Of a DNA stretch of 64,000 nt, positions 20,590 to 31,954 are shown one piece after another. The stretch is from Alopecurus myosuroides. Its lineage: Eukaryota > Streptophyta > Magnoliopsida > Poales > Poaceae. The notes beneath the pieces were generated by a model, which saw only the letters and a program-made list of their open reading frames with translations, did no database searches and was not told the origin of the DNA. The DNA lies in contig CM054063.1 of the NCBI GenBank assembly GCA_028641055.1, forward strand, positions 51,523,827-51,587,826. The letters are read 5' to 3'. Within the stretch, counting starts at the first letter, position 1. The number at the start of each line of letters is the position of its first letter. The translations under genes and the position numbers were made by a program.

Positions 20590-21374
20590 CAGAGCACTGT
20601 CGTCGTCCTCTCCGGGATCCTTGTGGTGGGTGCGGGCATCAGTGATATGGACGATCGCGTGGATGTTCTCCTGCACAACGTGGTCGCTCTTGAGGAACTA
20701 GCCGAGGAGAATCTTGTCGTCCTTCCACGGAACTTCTCCCTTGTTATGTCGATGATGTTTGGCGGTCGTCCTAGCTCAACGATGCCAACCTGCGGCGGCG
20801 CCTATGCATGCGCCTCCGCAGCCGCCCGTGCCTCGGCCTTCATGCGCCTGCGCCTCCGCGACCGCCTCCCCCACTGCCTCCCCCGCCGCTTGCCGATAGC
20901 AGGCGGACCACTTCTCCGATCATCGGGTAGGGGGTGGAAGGGTGGCGAGGCATTGCGCTAGAGCAAAGGAAGATGGTGGTGCAGCGGACAGGGTTCAGCA
21001 GAGAGGGGAATGCAGCTAGGGTTTGGGTCCGGCCCCCCCTTTATAGTTGAAGAAGGCTTTCTCGGGCGGCGCGCCAGCCGGTGCACCATGAATGCGAGTG
21101 GTGCACTCGTTCAGTCGATGACGCGTGGACGCCGGTCAAGCTGACTCTGCGTGGGACCGTGATGTCAGCAACCTCTTGTAGGCGCGCACCGGTCCCGTCC
21201 GAGGGGCCCCCAAACCATCCCCACATACGGGCTGGGTTTTGGGTTGCCCGGTCAGCCCAAACGGATGCTGCCTGGGGATTGCAGTTGGGTGGGTGTTTTT
21301 GGCCCAATCTGCGCTCGGGCTGACCGCCTAGACGGATATGGCCACTTGGGGGGACTGCGGTTGGAGATGCTCTA
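20590..21374 (-). mobile_element. TIR element fragment with promoter and short gene-like part
   Basis: Read on the minus strand it starts GAGCATCTCCAACCGCAG at 21373, next to a TAA triplet at 21374-21376, then GC-rich text, a TATAAAGG-like box at about 21040, a 5' UTR-like CCAAACCCTAGCTGCATTCC and an ATG near 20958 followed by Gly- and Ala-rich frames with stops. This resembles the 5' part of a gene captured by a TIR element. It interrupts the LINE on its right (LINE text resumes at 21377). The other end was not found. Confidence 0.45.
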
Positions 21375-21376
21375 AC

Positions 21377-23498
21377 CAATCTAAATCAAGAGCATACTCA
21401 CAAGCATAACTGGCACACTTCTATGCAACATAATTGGCAGCTTCATCAGCAAAATAGAAATCAAAAGACTCAAAAGAAGAGCAAATTACACTAATCTCAT
21501 TGACAATAGGAGCGATCACCGATCGTTGGTCAGACTCACATATAATCTTCGTGTATCCTTGTTGGTTGGCAAATAAGATTGAATCCCTATAGGCCAAAGT
21601 TTCAATCATTAGCGGGTCGGAAATGCCAGGATAGCCACGACACCAGACGCCTCTAAAACCTCCCTCATCTCGTGCTAGACCACCACTTTTGTCCACCCCT
21701 GCTTCATCTCGGATTGCACAGTCTGAGTTCATCTTTACCATACCTAGCATTGCCAAGTACAAGGTGGTTTTAAGATTCTAGTCATTTGTCTTTCTTTCTT
21801 TCGAGAAAACCCATTAGTTTCGCTATACTCTGCATAGTTATACCAGGATCATAGCCATGATCATCATGGGTCAATTTCTTATTAGAGATAATTCTTTCCT
21901 CTCCACTTCACATAACGTAGATCCACACAGGATATCCACCATCCATGAGTCGGGGTGTAACTTTGGTGTATTCATGTGGGAGATGTCACACGCAGCAATT
22001 CAGAACGGTTTCGCATGTCCACATTCTACCAAAGCATGATATAAGGATTCTGAAAATGATTCGCAAACAGAGCAGGTACTGTCTACTCTGACATGCCGTC
22101 TTGTGAGATTCGTGTAATCAGAAAAAATGCCTTTGAGAACTCGCCACCAAAAAACTCGAACCCTTGGTGAAACATCAAGCTTCAACAATATTTTCCACTT
22201 TTCACAATTTCTCATATTATAATGACCCACTTCATTATTACCCATGACCTCCTCCATATCCTTTGCTGCCAAAAGAGCAATGTAGGCCGATCGGACTAAA
22301 TATATTCCATTCTTCTCATGATGCCATGATATCCAATCGACTCCAATGTGTCTCCTCAAAGGGATTTGTAAGATCAAATTTGCATCTTGAGCAAAGAAAG
22401 TAGCACGAATCAACTATGTCTGCCATTGGTGTTGAACCAGATCAATCAGTTCGTCCACCATCTCCACATATGTATTTGCCAATAGGTCTTGTGGAAAAAC
22501 ACCAGAGATCCATCGGTCCTGCCAAATAGAGACAGTAGTGACATCGCCGATTTTCTTGATCAATCCCTTCTCAAGAGCTTGTCTTTGCGCCAAGATAGCA
22601 CGCCAAGTTTTGGAAGTTTCTTTCAGTGGCTTAACAGTCATGAAAGTCACCATTCTGGTAATATCTACTCTGAAGTACTTGTCCGCAAAGAGATTGGGGT
22701 TGTGTGAGGAGTCGCCACCCTTGTTTTCCTAAAAGTTACAAATTGAACATATGTAAATCTTGGAACCCTATACCTCCACGGATCTTAGGTCTAGAAGTTT
22801 TGTCCCATGCTAGCCAATGCATCACTTTCTTATCTAGAGATCCACTCCACCAAAATTTAGCGATGAGGGAATTAATTTTCGGGCACGTTCCTTTAGATAA
22901 TAAGAAACAACTCATACTATAGGTTGGTATCGCTTGGAGGGTTTCCTTTATCATAACTTTCTTCTTTAGCATAAGACGTCAACTTCTCCCAACCTACAAT
23001 GTTGGTTGTGATGCGGTCAGATATATAGTCAAAATCATTACTATTGAGGCGACCCATGACTGTTGGTAGACCAAAGTACTTTTCACCAAAGGATTCTACC
23101 ATAATATCAACCTCCTGTTTAACCAATGTCCTTGTCTCCTCAAGTATCCATGTACTAAAAAATATAGAGCTTTTTTCCCTGTTCACCATTTTCCCTGATT
23201 CCTCATTGTTCATATGCAAGATGGAATTTAGGAATGCATCACTTTAAATTGAAGCATCAATGAAAATGAGACTATCATCCACAAACAGTAAATGAGTGAT
23301 CCATGGCGCTCGGTCACATACTCTGATACCACGATCCACAAAACCTCATGTGTAGTTATTCAAGGTAGGGGCGGTAAAGCTTCAGCACACATCAAGAAAA
23401 GTAACGAAGACACTGGATCTCCTTGTCTACTGCCTCACGTAGGAAAGAAATATGGCAATAATTCCCCATTTACTTTAGTTGAAAACCTGGCGGAGGAG
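21377..23498 (-). pseudogene. Decayed LINE ORF2 (RT palm, zinc-binding domain, RNase H)
   Basis: Minus-strand pieces in order: RT palm with QGDPVSSLLFLMCAEA (about 23425-23380) and the catalytic FVDDSLIF (about 23300-23275); KVMHWLAWDKTSRPKIRGGIGF near 22800; the zinc-binding region (22413-22000) with WKILLKLDVSPRVRVFWWRV and the C-x2-C...H patterns; then a partial RNase H (21762-21421) with VKMNSDCA and KIICESD. Several frameshifts and stops separate them. It is cut on the left by the TIR element at 21374 and on the right by the LTR of element C starting at 23499. This is a different LINE copy from 8937-10290. Confidence 0.85.
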
Positions 23499-25119
23499 TG
23501 ATGGCGTGAAATCACACACCCGTTGGGGGACCCCAAGAGGAAGGTATGATGTAGTCTAGCAGCAAATTTTCCCTAGTTAAGGAACCAGGGTGATCAATCC
23601 AGTAGGACTTCGAAGTCTCTCAGTAGGTTGTTTGTTGTCTGTCGTTTCAACAAGAGTGGACCTCACACAAAACACAAACTCTCTCTTGCTCCAAATTTTT
23701 GGAGAAGGTTGTCAATCTTCCCGTCTTGTTGTGAACTATAGAATTAGATGTATCGAACGTATTGAAGATGATTAATAAACGTACCATCGAGGAAGTGGTG
23801 ATGAAATACAAGTAAACAAGGTTGTATTCAATAAGGAAAAATGGATCGGGGCCATAATTTCACTAGTGGTGTCTCACCATAAAACAATAAACATGCTGGG
23901 TAAACAAATTACAGCTGGACAGTTGACAAATAATAAACTCATAACAATGTTATTATCACGAGATATTGTTCATGGGTTCTAATCATGTAGGCATTACATC
24001 AAACATATATAGACCGCCATCTGGCAGCATCCGTAACTAATAGTCCACCTCAAGAAAGCTATCCATCCGATCCCTTGGTTTTAAGTCGCAACAACAAAGT
24101 GATTGTGTGTATGCAACAGACAATTGCATTGAGAACAATACATAATGTAAGAAATAGTTCTCATCCGTAAACTAGAACATCGATGTTTTCTCCCTAGTAG
24201 CAACAACACATTCTCCCCCATGCATGTTTTTGTCACTCAAGCGCAGGAAACAAGGAGACATGAACCCACTATCTAGCATATAAACTCGCTCTTGGAGATT
24301 CATAAAACAACTTGGCCAAAGAAATCATACACACCAGACAGTATCGGAAGACAAGATTAGAACACTCTAAATATATAAGTGAAGCTCTCATATAGACATG
24401 AAAAATAATCATAATCTCATGGTTCATCGGATCCCAGCAAACACAACATGTAGAAATTACATAATGATAATCTTAATCATGTTAGGTAGCTCACAAGATC
24501 TAAACATGGTGTCACAAAGTGGAGAGAGAACCATCTAGCTACTTCCATGGACCCTGTAGTCCAGGGATGAACTACTCACGCATCACCGGGGAGGCAGACA
24601 TGGCGATGAAGAAGCCTCTAGTGACGATTCCCCCCCTCCGGCAGGGTTCCAAAACAGGACTCCGGAAGCTCTAGATTAGAATTTCGAGATGACCGAGTCT
24701 CTATATCTATTTCGTGGAAAATTTCTCTTTCTCTGATGTTTTAAGGGTAAAAGGCAACTTATAGGCGAAGAGGCGATGTCGGGGGCTGGCCAGGGCCACC
24801 ATGCGACCTCATGGCGCGGGTGGGACCTACGCCGTTCCTCATGGCTGCCTGGTGGTTGTGGGGCCCACCCACAGCTAGCTTTTGGACTCCGTCCTCGTTC
24901 TAGGTAAAAAATGATTTCCGTGGATTTTTAGGACTTTTGGCGAATATTCCTTAAAAGCTTTTCTGAAATACAAAAACAACAGAAAACAAGAATTGCCTCT
25001 GGGCACTAGGGTTAATAGGTTAGTCCATGAAAATGCCCCAAAAAATGTAAAACATGTGGTAATGGGTAGAAAACAAGCATGGTGCACAAAACATTATAGA
25101 TATGGTTTGGGACGTATCA
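23499..25119 (-). repeat. 3' LTR of element C (minus strand)
   Basis: Read on the minus strand it starts TGATACGTCCCAAACC at 25119 and ends GATTTCACGCCATCA at 23499, 1621 bases with TG...CA ends. Immediately upstream on its own strand is a degenerate polypurine region (GGGAGTTAAGCTTGTGG). The five bases outside each end differ (AGGAG and GCATC), as expected because internal sequence, not host DNA, lies to the right. Confidence 0.75.
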
Positions 25120-25763
25120 GCATCCACAAGCTTAACTCCCGCTGGTCCTCTAGTACGTAAGTGATAACAAATATAATTTTTGAGGTGAGATGATGCCAAC
25201 ACAAACTTGATCAATAAATATGTAAAGCATTGTAAGATGAGTTCAAAACACTTTAACAAAGACATAATACATGTTATTTGAATAATGTAAACTTAGCAAC
25301 TAAGTTGTAACATGAAGAGAACACAAATAATTGACAAGAAGTAATGATGCATTGAAAGTGATACATTATTTTTGATCATAATAAAAGCATGGTAGAGTGT
25401 GGAATACAAAAACATAAATGCCAGGACACCTCCAAAGTTCAAGTGGTGACTAGATACAAATAATTTTAGAATAGGCAATATCATAATCATATTCCAATCA
25501 ACAATAATTTTGGGGACTATGCACAATATACTCAAAATGACAATTATGCTCTCCTAATAGGTGCATTAAGTAAGAACGTGGAGACTCAACAAAGGCCCTT
25601 CGTAGAGGGAAGCAGGGATCACTCAAGTGCTAGAGCTTTTATTTTGTAAATAGAAGTATTGAAAATATGGTTTTAAGATAGATGTATATTTATGTCAACG
25701 AATGCTAATAAATGATTGATTATCTTTCCATGCCAATTCTACTTTATCTACATAAGCTATGTT
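25120..25763 (-). other. 3' internal noncoding sequence of element C, first part
   Basis: This AT-rich, noncoding stretch is collinear with the region before the 3' LTR in elements A and B when reversed. It is cut at 25763 by insertion of element D; the ATGTT at 25759-25763 is the duplicated target. Confidence 0.65.
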
Positions 25764-26305
25764 TGTCGGATATATACCAATCAGGGGTATATCAGATGGC
25801 GGTCTAAAGTGCCGGATTACCCGGGTGGCTTAAATGGTAATGGGCTACGGTCCATTGGGCGGCCCAGTAAGCTGATGCACGGAAGCCGGATTCTAGAAGA
25901 ACCCGGATCACGGCCCACGTGATACGGCTTGGAGTAGAAGGGGGATTCCTTACTTTCCAAGTTAGCACATACCGTAGTATTCTAGGTTTCCTTCTCTGTA
26001 TGCCCTAACCCGGCTATTATATAAAGCCGGACGGGAGATAAGATAGATAGACAAGAAGCTAAAGGCTAACTCGCTGAGAGGTGGATCCTTGACGAGTAGC
26101 TAATATAACCTCACATTGTACTCTGTATTTCCAGGCTTTAGTCCTAAATAGTGAGATTGCAGGAGTAGGAACGCCACATAACTGCGTCGTACCGAACCTG
26201 GGTAAAACTCTGTGTCATTGTTCATCATACGATCACGTCCCCCCACTTCTCGATTGGTAGTCTCATGGCACCCCCGTCTATGAAATCTACCACGATGTCT
26301 TGACA
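25764..26305 (+). repeat. 5' LTR of element D
   Basis: Starts TGTCGGATATATACCAATC and ends CACGATGTCTTGACA. A TATA-like TTATATAAAGCC lies at about 26017-26028. Confidence 0.93.
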
Positions 26306-26307
26306 GC

Positions 26308-26325
26308 TGGCGCCCACCGTGGGGC
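26308..26325 (+). other. Primer binding site of element D, complementary to tRNA-Lys
   Basis: TGGCGCCCACCGTGGGGC lies two bases after the LTR and is complementary to the 3' end of plant tRNA-Lys (CUU) as I know it, over all 18 bases. It primes minus-strand synthesis. Confidence 0.8.
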
Positions 26326-26645
26326 CAGTGACGTCAGGCGTTATGTTTCGATCGAGGATACTTGGCGGAATCGGCAGTACCATAACTGTCGGAAGCTTGG
26401 AATTCGACAACGACGTCGATCACTTCCTCGACAATTGATCATACATGCCGGCGCGGAATCATCTGGTAAGTGCCTGCGTTTTACCGATTGGATCTGCAAA
26501 CATCTTTATCGGATTTACTGCAGAGGCAATGGGATTCTGTGGTGGAAGTAAATTTATCCCACCCGCCCTATACCCAGTCGAAGACGACTAGGACGCCGGA
26601 TTTTGTTCAGATCGCCGATATACCGCTGAATCACACTTTATCGGC

Positions 26646-29276
26646 ATGGTGCAATCCGAGATCGCCGAAAACACGGATGAAAGCAATCCCGTGCAAGAGG
26701 CAGAAAACAACAATCCCACAACAAAGGTGGAAGATCCGACATCCGTCAACATGACGACGAACTCAGAAGCTGATTCCGTGTTAGCCGCCATTGAGGCGAG
26801 GTTGGAATCAGAAACCGGATCAGATAATTTTGATTTCGAAGATGAAGATGAGGACGCTTTCGAAAGAAAGGTTAAATCTCTTCAAGAGGGATTCCACGAG
26901 GTACTGATGGCAAAACCGGCTGAAAACACGGATGCCGACAGTCAGGAAAGCCCTAGAACTCCTCCGCCAGAGGAAGAGAGAGAAGAAGGAGAAACCTCTC
27001 CCACATACCCTGATGTCAAAGAACTGACAGAGGAAGAACCCAGCAAGAAACCTCCCTCTTCCAAGAAGAAACACAAAGCTGCTAAAAAACTCCAGTATAA
27101 ACTCTGGAAGAAGAAATCAGCTGATCCAGCCAATGAAAGCCCGGAAGTAGGAGATGCAAGCGGAGTAAAACCTGCGGAGAAGAAAACGAAGGAAATCCCT
27201 GTTCCGCCAATGACAAAACAACACGAACATGAATTACTCCAAACACCAGTGGGACCACACGAGCCCCCTGAAGTGCTAGAAGCCCGGAGGCGAGCTCTCC
27301 AAAGGCACCAGCAACATCTATTCGAACTCGAGAACACCTCCAAAAAACCCAGGATGACATCAAGCTCATGAAGGAAGAAATTGAGGAATACGAGAGAAAG
27401 AATAAATCTGGCATTAAACCTACAAGGTTACCCGGAATCGCAAGACCGGAAGTACTGCCGCCAAAAGAAAGGTTCCACAACCCATCTTGGCAAAAGCAGG
27501 TAGACGACAAGGATGCCAGAGGCGAGCCAATATACAAAACCGCAACAGAAAACGTGGAAGCAGCGTTCGCCATCCTCAACAACGATATGTACTCCAATGG
27601 TGAAAAACTTCAAGGGGTGTATGCTTTCCTAGGAAAAGCATTGCAACAACAACATCGGGGACAAGAGCGATCAGGGAAGTTGCATGACGAATCCGCCCTA
27701 TGCAAAACAGCTACATGCGCCGCTGCCTGGACCGGAAGAACCTGGAGATTCAAACAATTCGAAAGAGAAGAAATCAGATCCGAGAAAGGACAAGAAAAAA
27801 CCCGACAATAAGGATGAAGCGTCCAGAACCAGATCCCATCTCCCGAAAGATGGAATTAATCCCCGAGACTGGGTAGAGAAAAACCGGAAGGACGGAAAAG
27901 CAATGCCGCCTCCGAGACGCCCCGCTGAAAATGCTGGAAGACAGGATATACCTCACAGGCGTGAGAGATCCCGGACGCCTCCCAGGAATAAGGAAATACA
28001 CAGGAGTAGAACTCCACCTTATCCCAAAGGGCACGATCATGGAGGAAATAGAAATAACCCCGAAAAAGCGCGTTCGCGCCACAATGGAAAAGAAAGGAGC
28101 AGATCCCCTTCTATCCATTCAGCCGGTAGATACTCCGCACGTATCGACAGAGCGGAAAGAGATGATTTATACTTTGGACCTAAGTGTTTCACTGATAGGA
28201 TCCGAAGAATAACTCTGCATTCTGGCTTTGCCAAAGTTGGTCCAACATAACAAAAATATACCGGTAGCACAAACCCGGATACCTGGCTCTCAGACTATTA
28301 CACAACCGTCCAGATTAACAATGGGACAGACCTGGAGGCCGTAAAATTTCTCCCCCTAATGTTACTAGATGGAGTCAGAGACTGGATCAATGGGTTACCA
28401 TCAAGAACTGTCGATAGCTGGGATGACATGGCTAGAGTATTTACTCAGCATTTCCGGGGAACCTATAAGCGACCGAATAACATCAACTAGCTAAACCGTT
28501 GCACCCAGTTTGAAGATGAACCATACGTGGATTTCATCTCAAGATGGACGGCAATGAAGAATAGTTGCTCTGGAGTAACTGACGTTCAAGCAATGCATGC
28601 TTTCGTCAATGGCTTAAAACCCGGACTCGTACCGTTCATGATCGGTTCCAAAAAGCACAAAGATCTCGGATCCATGCTTACAACCGCCAATGAGCATGCA
28701 TCGGCCGAAGACGATATCAGAGCGAGAGGCGGCAATATCGATACTCTGATCCAGGCCAAAAAGACCCTTCGCCCTGAGAAAAAAGGAACTCCTGATGCAA
28801 CACAAAAACCCAAAGAAGTTAACATAGCCTTTGGAACATAAAATGGGAACATGTGGAAAGGACGAAGTACGGAGCCGATAAACTACACCAAGGAAGAGTG
28901 GGAAAAAATTAAGTCGAAAAACTGTGTCCACCATTTGCACTTTGGGAAACCCACCCATACCAACGCACAATGCCGGCTGAACAAGCACATGAAAGGAGGT
29001 GCAGGATCCGGAAGCAAAGGGAAGAACTCTAAGAGGAAATTCTCCAAGCAAAAGACAGAAGCTGAAAAAGAAGACAGTGAATCGGACACTGACGAAAAAA
29101 TACAGGAACAACAGCGAAAAGGCGAGCCCAAGTTTCCGAGAGTTGATGGAGAATGTAACCTAACTTTCCTGGTAACTCCCTCAGCAAAGGTGGCAAAGAG
29201 AACACTCCGAGAAATAAACGCGGTTGTTCCCGCAACCCCAAAATTCTTGAAGTACTCAAATACACCAATTACCTAG
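26646..29276 (+). pseudogene. Element D gag, broken
   Basis: Pieces lie in several frames: an acidic N-terminal part (26646-27371), basic linkers (27368-27811, 27684-28250), the capsid-like gag core (28254-28841) and a C-terminal piece (28851-29276). The core has FLPLMLLDGVRDWINGLP and then, after a TAG at 28488-28490, FISRWTAMKNSCSG and FVNGLKPG. This is the Retrotrans_gag pattern. The TAG lies where Gln would fit (before LNRC). The C-terminal piece has a C-x2-H-x8-H-x4-C-like knuckle (CVHHLHFGKPTHTNAQC). Frameshifts around 27370, 27800 and 28250 prevent a single product. Confidence 0.8.
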
Positions 29277-29286
29277 GATCAGTCTG

Positions 29287-29881
29287 ATCATCCCGGAAAT
29301 ATCCCTGAACCTGGCACGCAAGCTCTTGTTGTAAGCCCTATTGTCCAGAACACTAGGCTAAAAAGAGTGCTGATGGATGGAGGATCCAGCATTAACATAA
29401 TGTACCTGGATACACTGAAGCATCTGCGAATCTCCGAGACCTAGCTCAATCACAGCAACATACGTTTTCACGGCATCGTCCCTGGCAGACAAGCACGATC
29501 CCTAGGAGAAATTTCCCTAGATGTCACCTTCGGAGAGAAAGATCACTTCCGTCAGGAAAAAGTATCCTTCGAGGTTGTGCCGTTCGAAAGCGTGTATCAC
29601 GCAATACTCGGACGTCCAGCTTTCGCCAAATTCATGGCAAGGTCATGTTATATTTATAACAAGCTGAAGATGCCAGGGCCAAAAGGAGGAGAAATCACCA
29701 TAACAGGAGACTTCAAGTTGGCAAACCAGCTGAAAAAAGAAAACACCCTTTGCGCTGAAAAAGTGATAGCAAAGGAAGAACTGAAGGAGCTGGCCAAAGA
29801 AGTATCGCCGACAGAAATGCCGGCAGGAAAAGAAAGCCGGAAGCCTGCAGATAGCTTCAAAGCTTCCGAGAATACAAGATA
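29287..29881 (+). pseudogene. Element D aspartic protease, one in-frame TAG
   Basis: The active site reads VLMDGGSSINIMY (catalytic Asp codon at 29376-29378) and the flap/C-terminal motif is HAILGRPAFAKFMA. A TAG at 29442-29444 interrupts between them, at a position where CAG (Gln) is the simplest ancestor. It is in frame with the gag piece only after shifts. It would cleave the polyprotein. Confidence 0.85.
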
Positions 29882-29921
29882 GGTAATCCTAGATACTAAA
29901 GATCCGACATAATTTGTCGTA

Positions 29922-31166
29922 GTGGGAACTGGGATGACCGACAAATATGAAAGCGAGCTCATCAAGTTCCTCCGTGAGAACTGGGATATCTTCGCATGGT
30001 GTCCAGCTGACATGCCAGGCGTACCCAGGGTGCTTGCCGAGCATCAACTTAGGGTGATTCCAGGATCTAAACCCGTCAAACAAGGTCTCCGTCGATTTGA
30101 CGGAAGAAGACGGAAGGCTATTGGCAAGGAGATTATCCGGCTTTTGGCAGCAGATTTTATCCGAGAAGTTATACGTACTGAATGGTCTGCAAATCCAGTA
30201 TTAGTCCCGAAGGAAGACAATACTGTCCTTAGGATGTGTATAGATTATACTGGCTTGAACAAATTGTGTCCAAAAGATAGATTTGCGTTACCGCGAATCG
30301 ATCAAATAATAGATGCCACTGCTGGCTCTGAGCTTTTATGCTTTTTGGATGCATATTCCGGGTATCATCAAATACGCATGAAGGAAGAAGATCAAATCAA
30401 AACTTCCTTCATAACCCCATATGGGACGTACTATTACATAACCATGTCATTTGGCCTGAAGAACGCAGGTGAAACCTACCAGCGTTGCATGCAACGATGT
30501 TTGCATAGTCAGATTGGCAAAAATGTCCATGTTTACGTGGACGACATTGCTGTCGTTTCCAAGGAAAAGGACACACTCCTTAAAGATTTGCGAGAAACCT
30601 TCGAAAATTTGCGTACTTATAAGATGAAGTTAAATCCATTAAAGTGCGTATTCGGGGTTCCCTCAGGAAAACTTCTAGGTTTCATCGTTTCTCATAGAGG
30701 AATAGAAGTAAACCCGGAAAAGATCTCCAAGCCCACGTGCGTAAAAGATGTACAAAGATTGACGGGTTCTGCAGCAGTCGTTAGCAGGTTTATTAGCCGT
30801 CTAGGGGACAAAGCTCTGCCACTATACAAATTGTTGAAGAAATCCGACAAGTTCGAGTGGACAGAAGAAGCAGATGCAGCATTAAGCCAGCTGAAAGAAA
30901 CTTTGATGAAAGCTCCAATTTTGGCGTCCCCAAAAGACGAAGAACCTATGTTATTGTACCTCACGGCTACAAATCGGGTTATTAGCGCAGTAATAGTTGT
31001 GGAAAGGCGGAAAGATGAACAAAGCATACCAGATCAGCATCCGGTATACTATGTAAGTGAAGTTTTCTCCGAGTCTAAACAAAGGTACCCACACTATAAA
31101 AAACTGGCATATGGCGTGTTTTTGCATCTCGGAAACTTCGTCATTACTTCCAAGGACATTCCATAA
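29922..31166 (+). CDS. Element D reverse transcriptase and first RNase H
   Basis: This is a 414-residue open frame. The RT motifs are RMCIDYTGLNKLCPKDRF, LPRIDQIIDATAG, CFLDAYSGYHQI, FGLKNAGETYQRCM and the catalytic YVDD at 30534-30545. A connection region follows, then an RNase H-like part (EADAALSQLKETL, PMLLYLTATNRVISAV, PVYYVSEVF) in which the usual first Asp is replaced by Thr (YLTATN where YLAVSD-like text is usual), common in the inactive first RNase H of this lineage. It ends at a TAA (31164-31166), after which a frameshift leads to the second RNase H. Confidence 0.9.
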   Translation: MGTGMTDKYESELIKFLRENWDIFAWCPADMPGVPRVLAEHQLRVIPGSKPVKQGLRRFDGRRRKAIGKEIIRLLAADFIREVIRTEWSANPVLVPKEDNTVLRMCIDYTGLNKLCPKDRFALPRIDQIIDATAGSELLCFLDAYSGYHQIRMKEEDQIKTSFITPYGTYYYITMSFGLKNAGETYQRCMQRCLHSQIGKNVHVYVDDIAVVSKEKDTLLKDLRETFENLRTYKMKLNPLKCVFGVPSGKLLGFIVSHRGIEVNPEKISKPTCVKDVQRLTGSAAVVSRFISRLGDKALPLYKLLKKSDKFEWTEEADAALSQLKETLMKAPILASPKDEEPMLLYLTATNRVISAVIVVERRKDEQSIPDQHPVYYVSEVFSESKQRYPHYKKLAYGVFLHLGNFVITSKDIP

Positions 31167-31168
31167 CA

Positions 31169-31954
31169 GTGGTATGCAAAGCACCACTAGGGGATATAAT
31201 AAACAATGCGGAGGGAACTGGCCGAGTTGCCAAATGGGGCATCAAGCTAGCAGCATTCAACATTAAGTACCAACCTAGGACGACAATAAAATCCCAGGTG
31301 TTGGCAGATTTTGTCACCGATTGGACAGAAGCAATGGAAAAAACACCAATGCCGGAGTCAGAATACTGGATCATGCACTTTGACGGATCTAAGATGAAAG
31401 AAGGCGTGGGAGCTGGTGTAGTCCTAAAATCCCCTAAAGGAGACACAGTGGAGTATGTATTACAAATACACTTCAATGACAGTAATAATGTGGCAGAATA
31501 CGAAGCTCTACTTCATGGCTTGCATATTGCAAAGGAAATAGGTGTTAAATGCATCTTATGCTATGGCGACTCAGATTTGGTACAGCACCAGCTCAACCAA
31601 ACTTCGGACGCCAAAAGTCCCATCATGGCCGAATATCGGAGAACGATGGACGAGTTTGCAATCTGCTTCCTAGGATTTGAAGTGATTTATGTCAAAAGGG
31701 AGGAAAATTGGAACGCGGACGCATTAGCCCGCATGGGATCAGAAAGGGTGAAAATCATACCACCAGGTGTGTTTGTCCAACATTTGTATGAACCATCGAT
31801 AAAAGGTGGAGACGTCGACTATCCTCTGGTTTCCGAGTCAATTGAAGTCATGCTCGTTAACCCGGAATGGACAATTCCATATTTAAACTTCTTAGTTGAT
31901 CAGAAGTACCCGGATGGAGCAGACGAAGTCTTGCAAAGACAGATACATCGTTGA
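31169..31954 (+). CDS. Element D second (archaeal-type) RNase H
   Basis: The 261-residue frame holds MHFDGSKMKEGVGAGVVL (first Asp), NNVAEYEALLHGL (Glu), CYGDSDLVQHQL (Asp) and ENWNADALARMG (final acidic residue). A complete acidic set in a second RNase H after the RT connection is the hallmark of Tat elements. It is separated from RT by a shift near 31166 and ends in a TGA at 31952-31954. The domain appears intact, but the pol polyprotein is not. Confidence 0.88.
   Translation: MVCKAPLGDIINNAEGTGRVAKWGIKLAAFNIKYQPRTTIKSQVLADFVTDWTEAMEKTPMPESEYWIMHFDGSKMKEGVGAGVVLKSPKGDTVEYVLQIHFNDSNNVAEYEALLHGLHIAKEIGVKCILCYGDSDLVQHQLNQTSDAKSPIMAEYRRTMDEFAICFLGFEVIYVKREENWNADALARMGSERVKIIPPGVFVQHLYEPSIKGGDVDYPLVSESIEVMLVNPEWTIPYLNFLVDQKYPDGADEVLQRQIHR

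Noticed and set aside
23499..25119. Interpretation as a solo LTR
   Set aside because: The flanking five bases do not match, and typical 3' internal sequence continues to the right.
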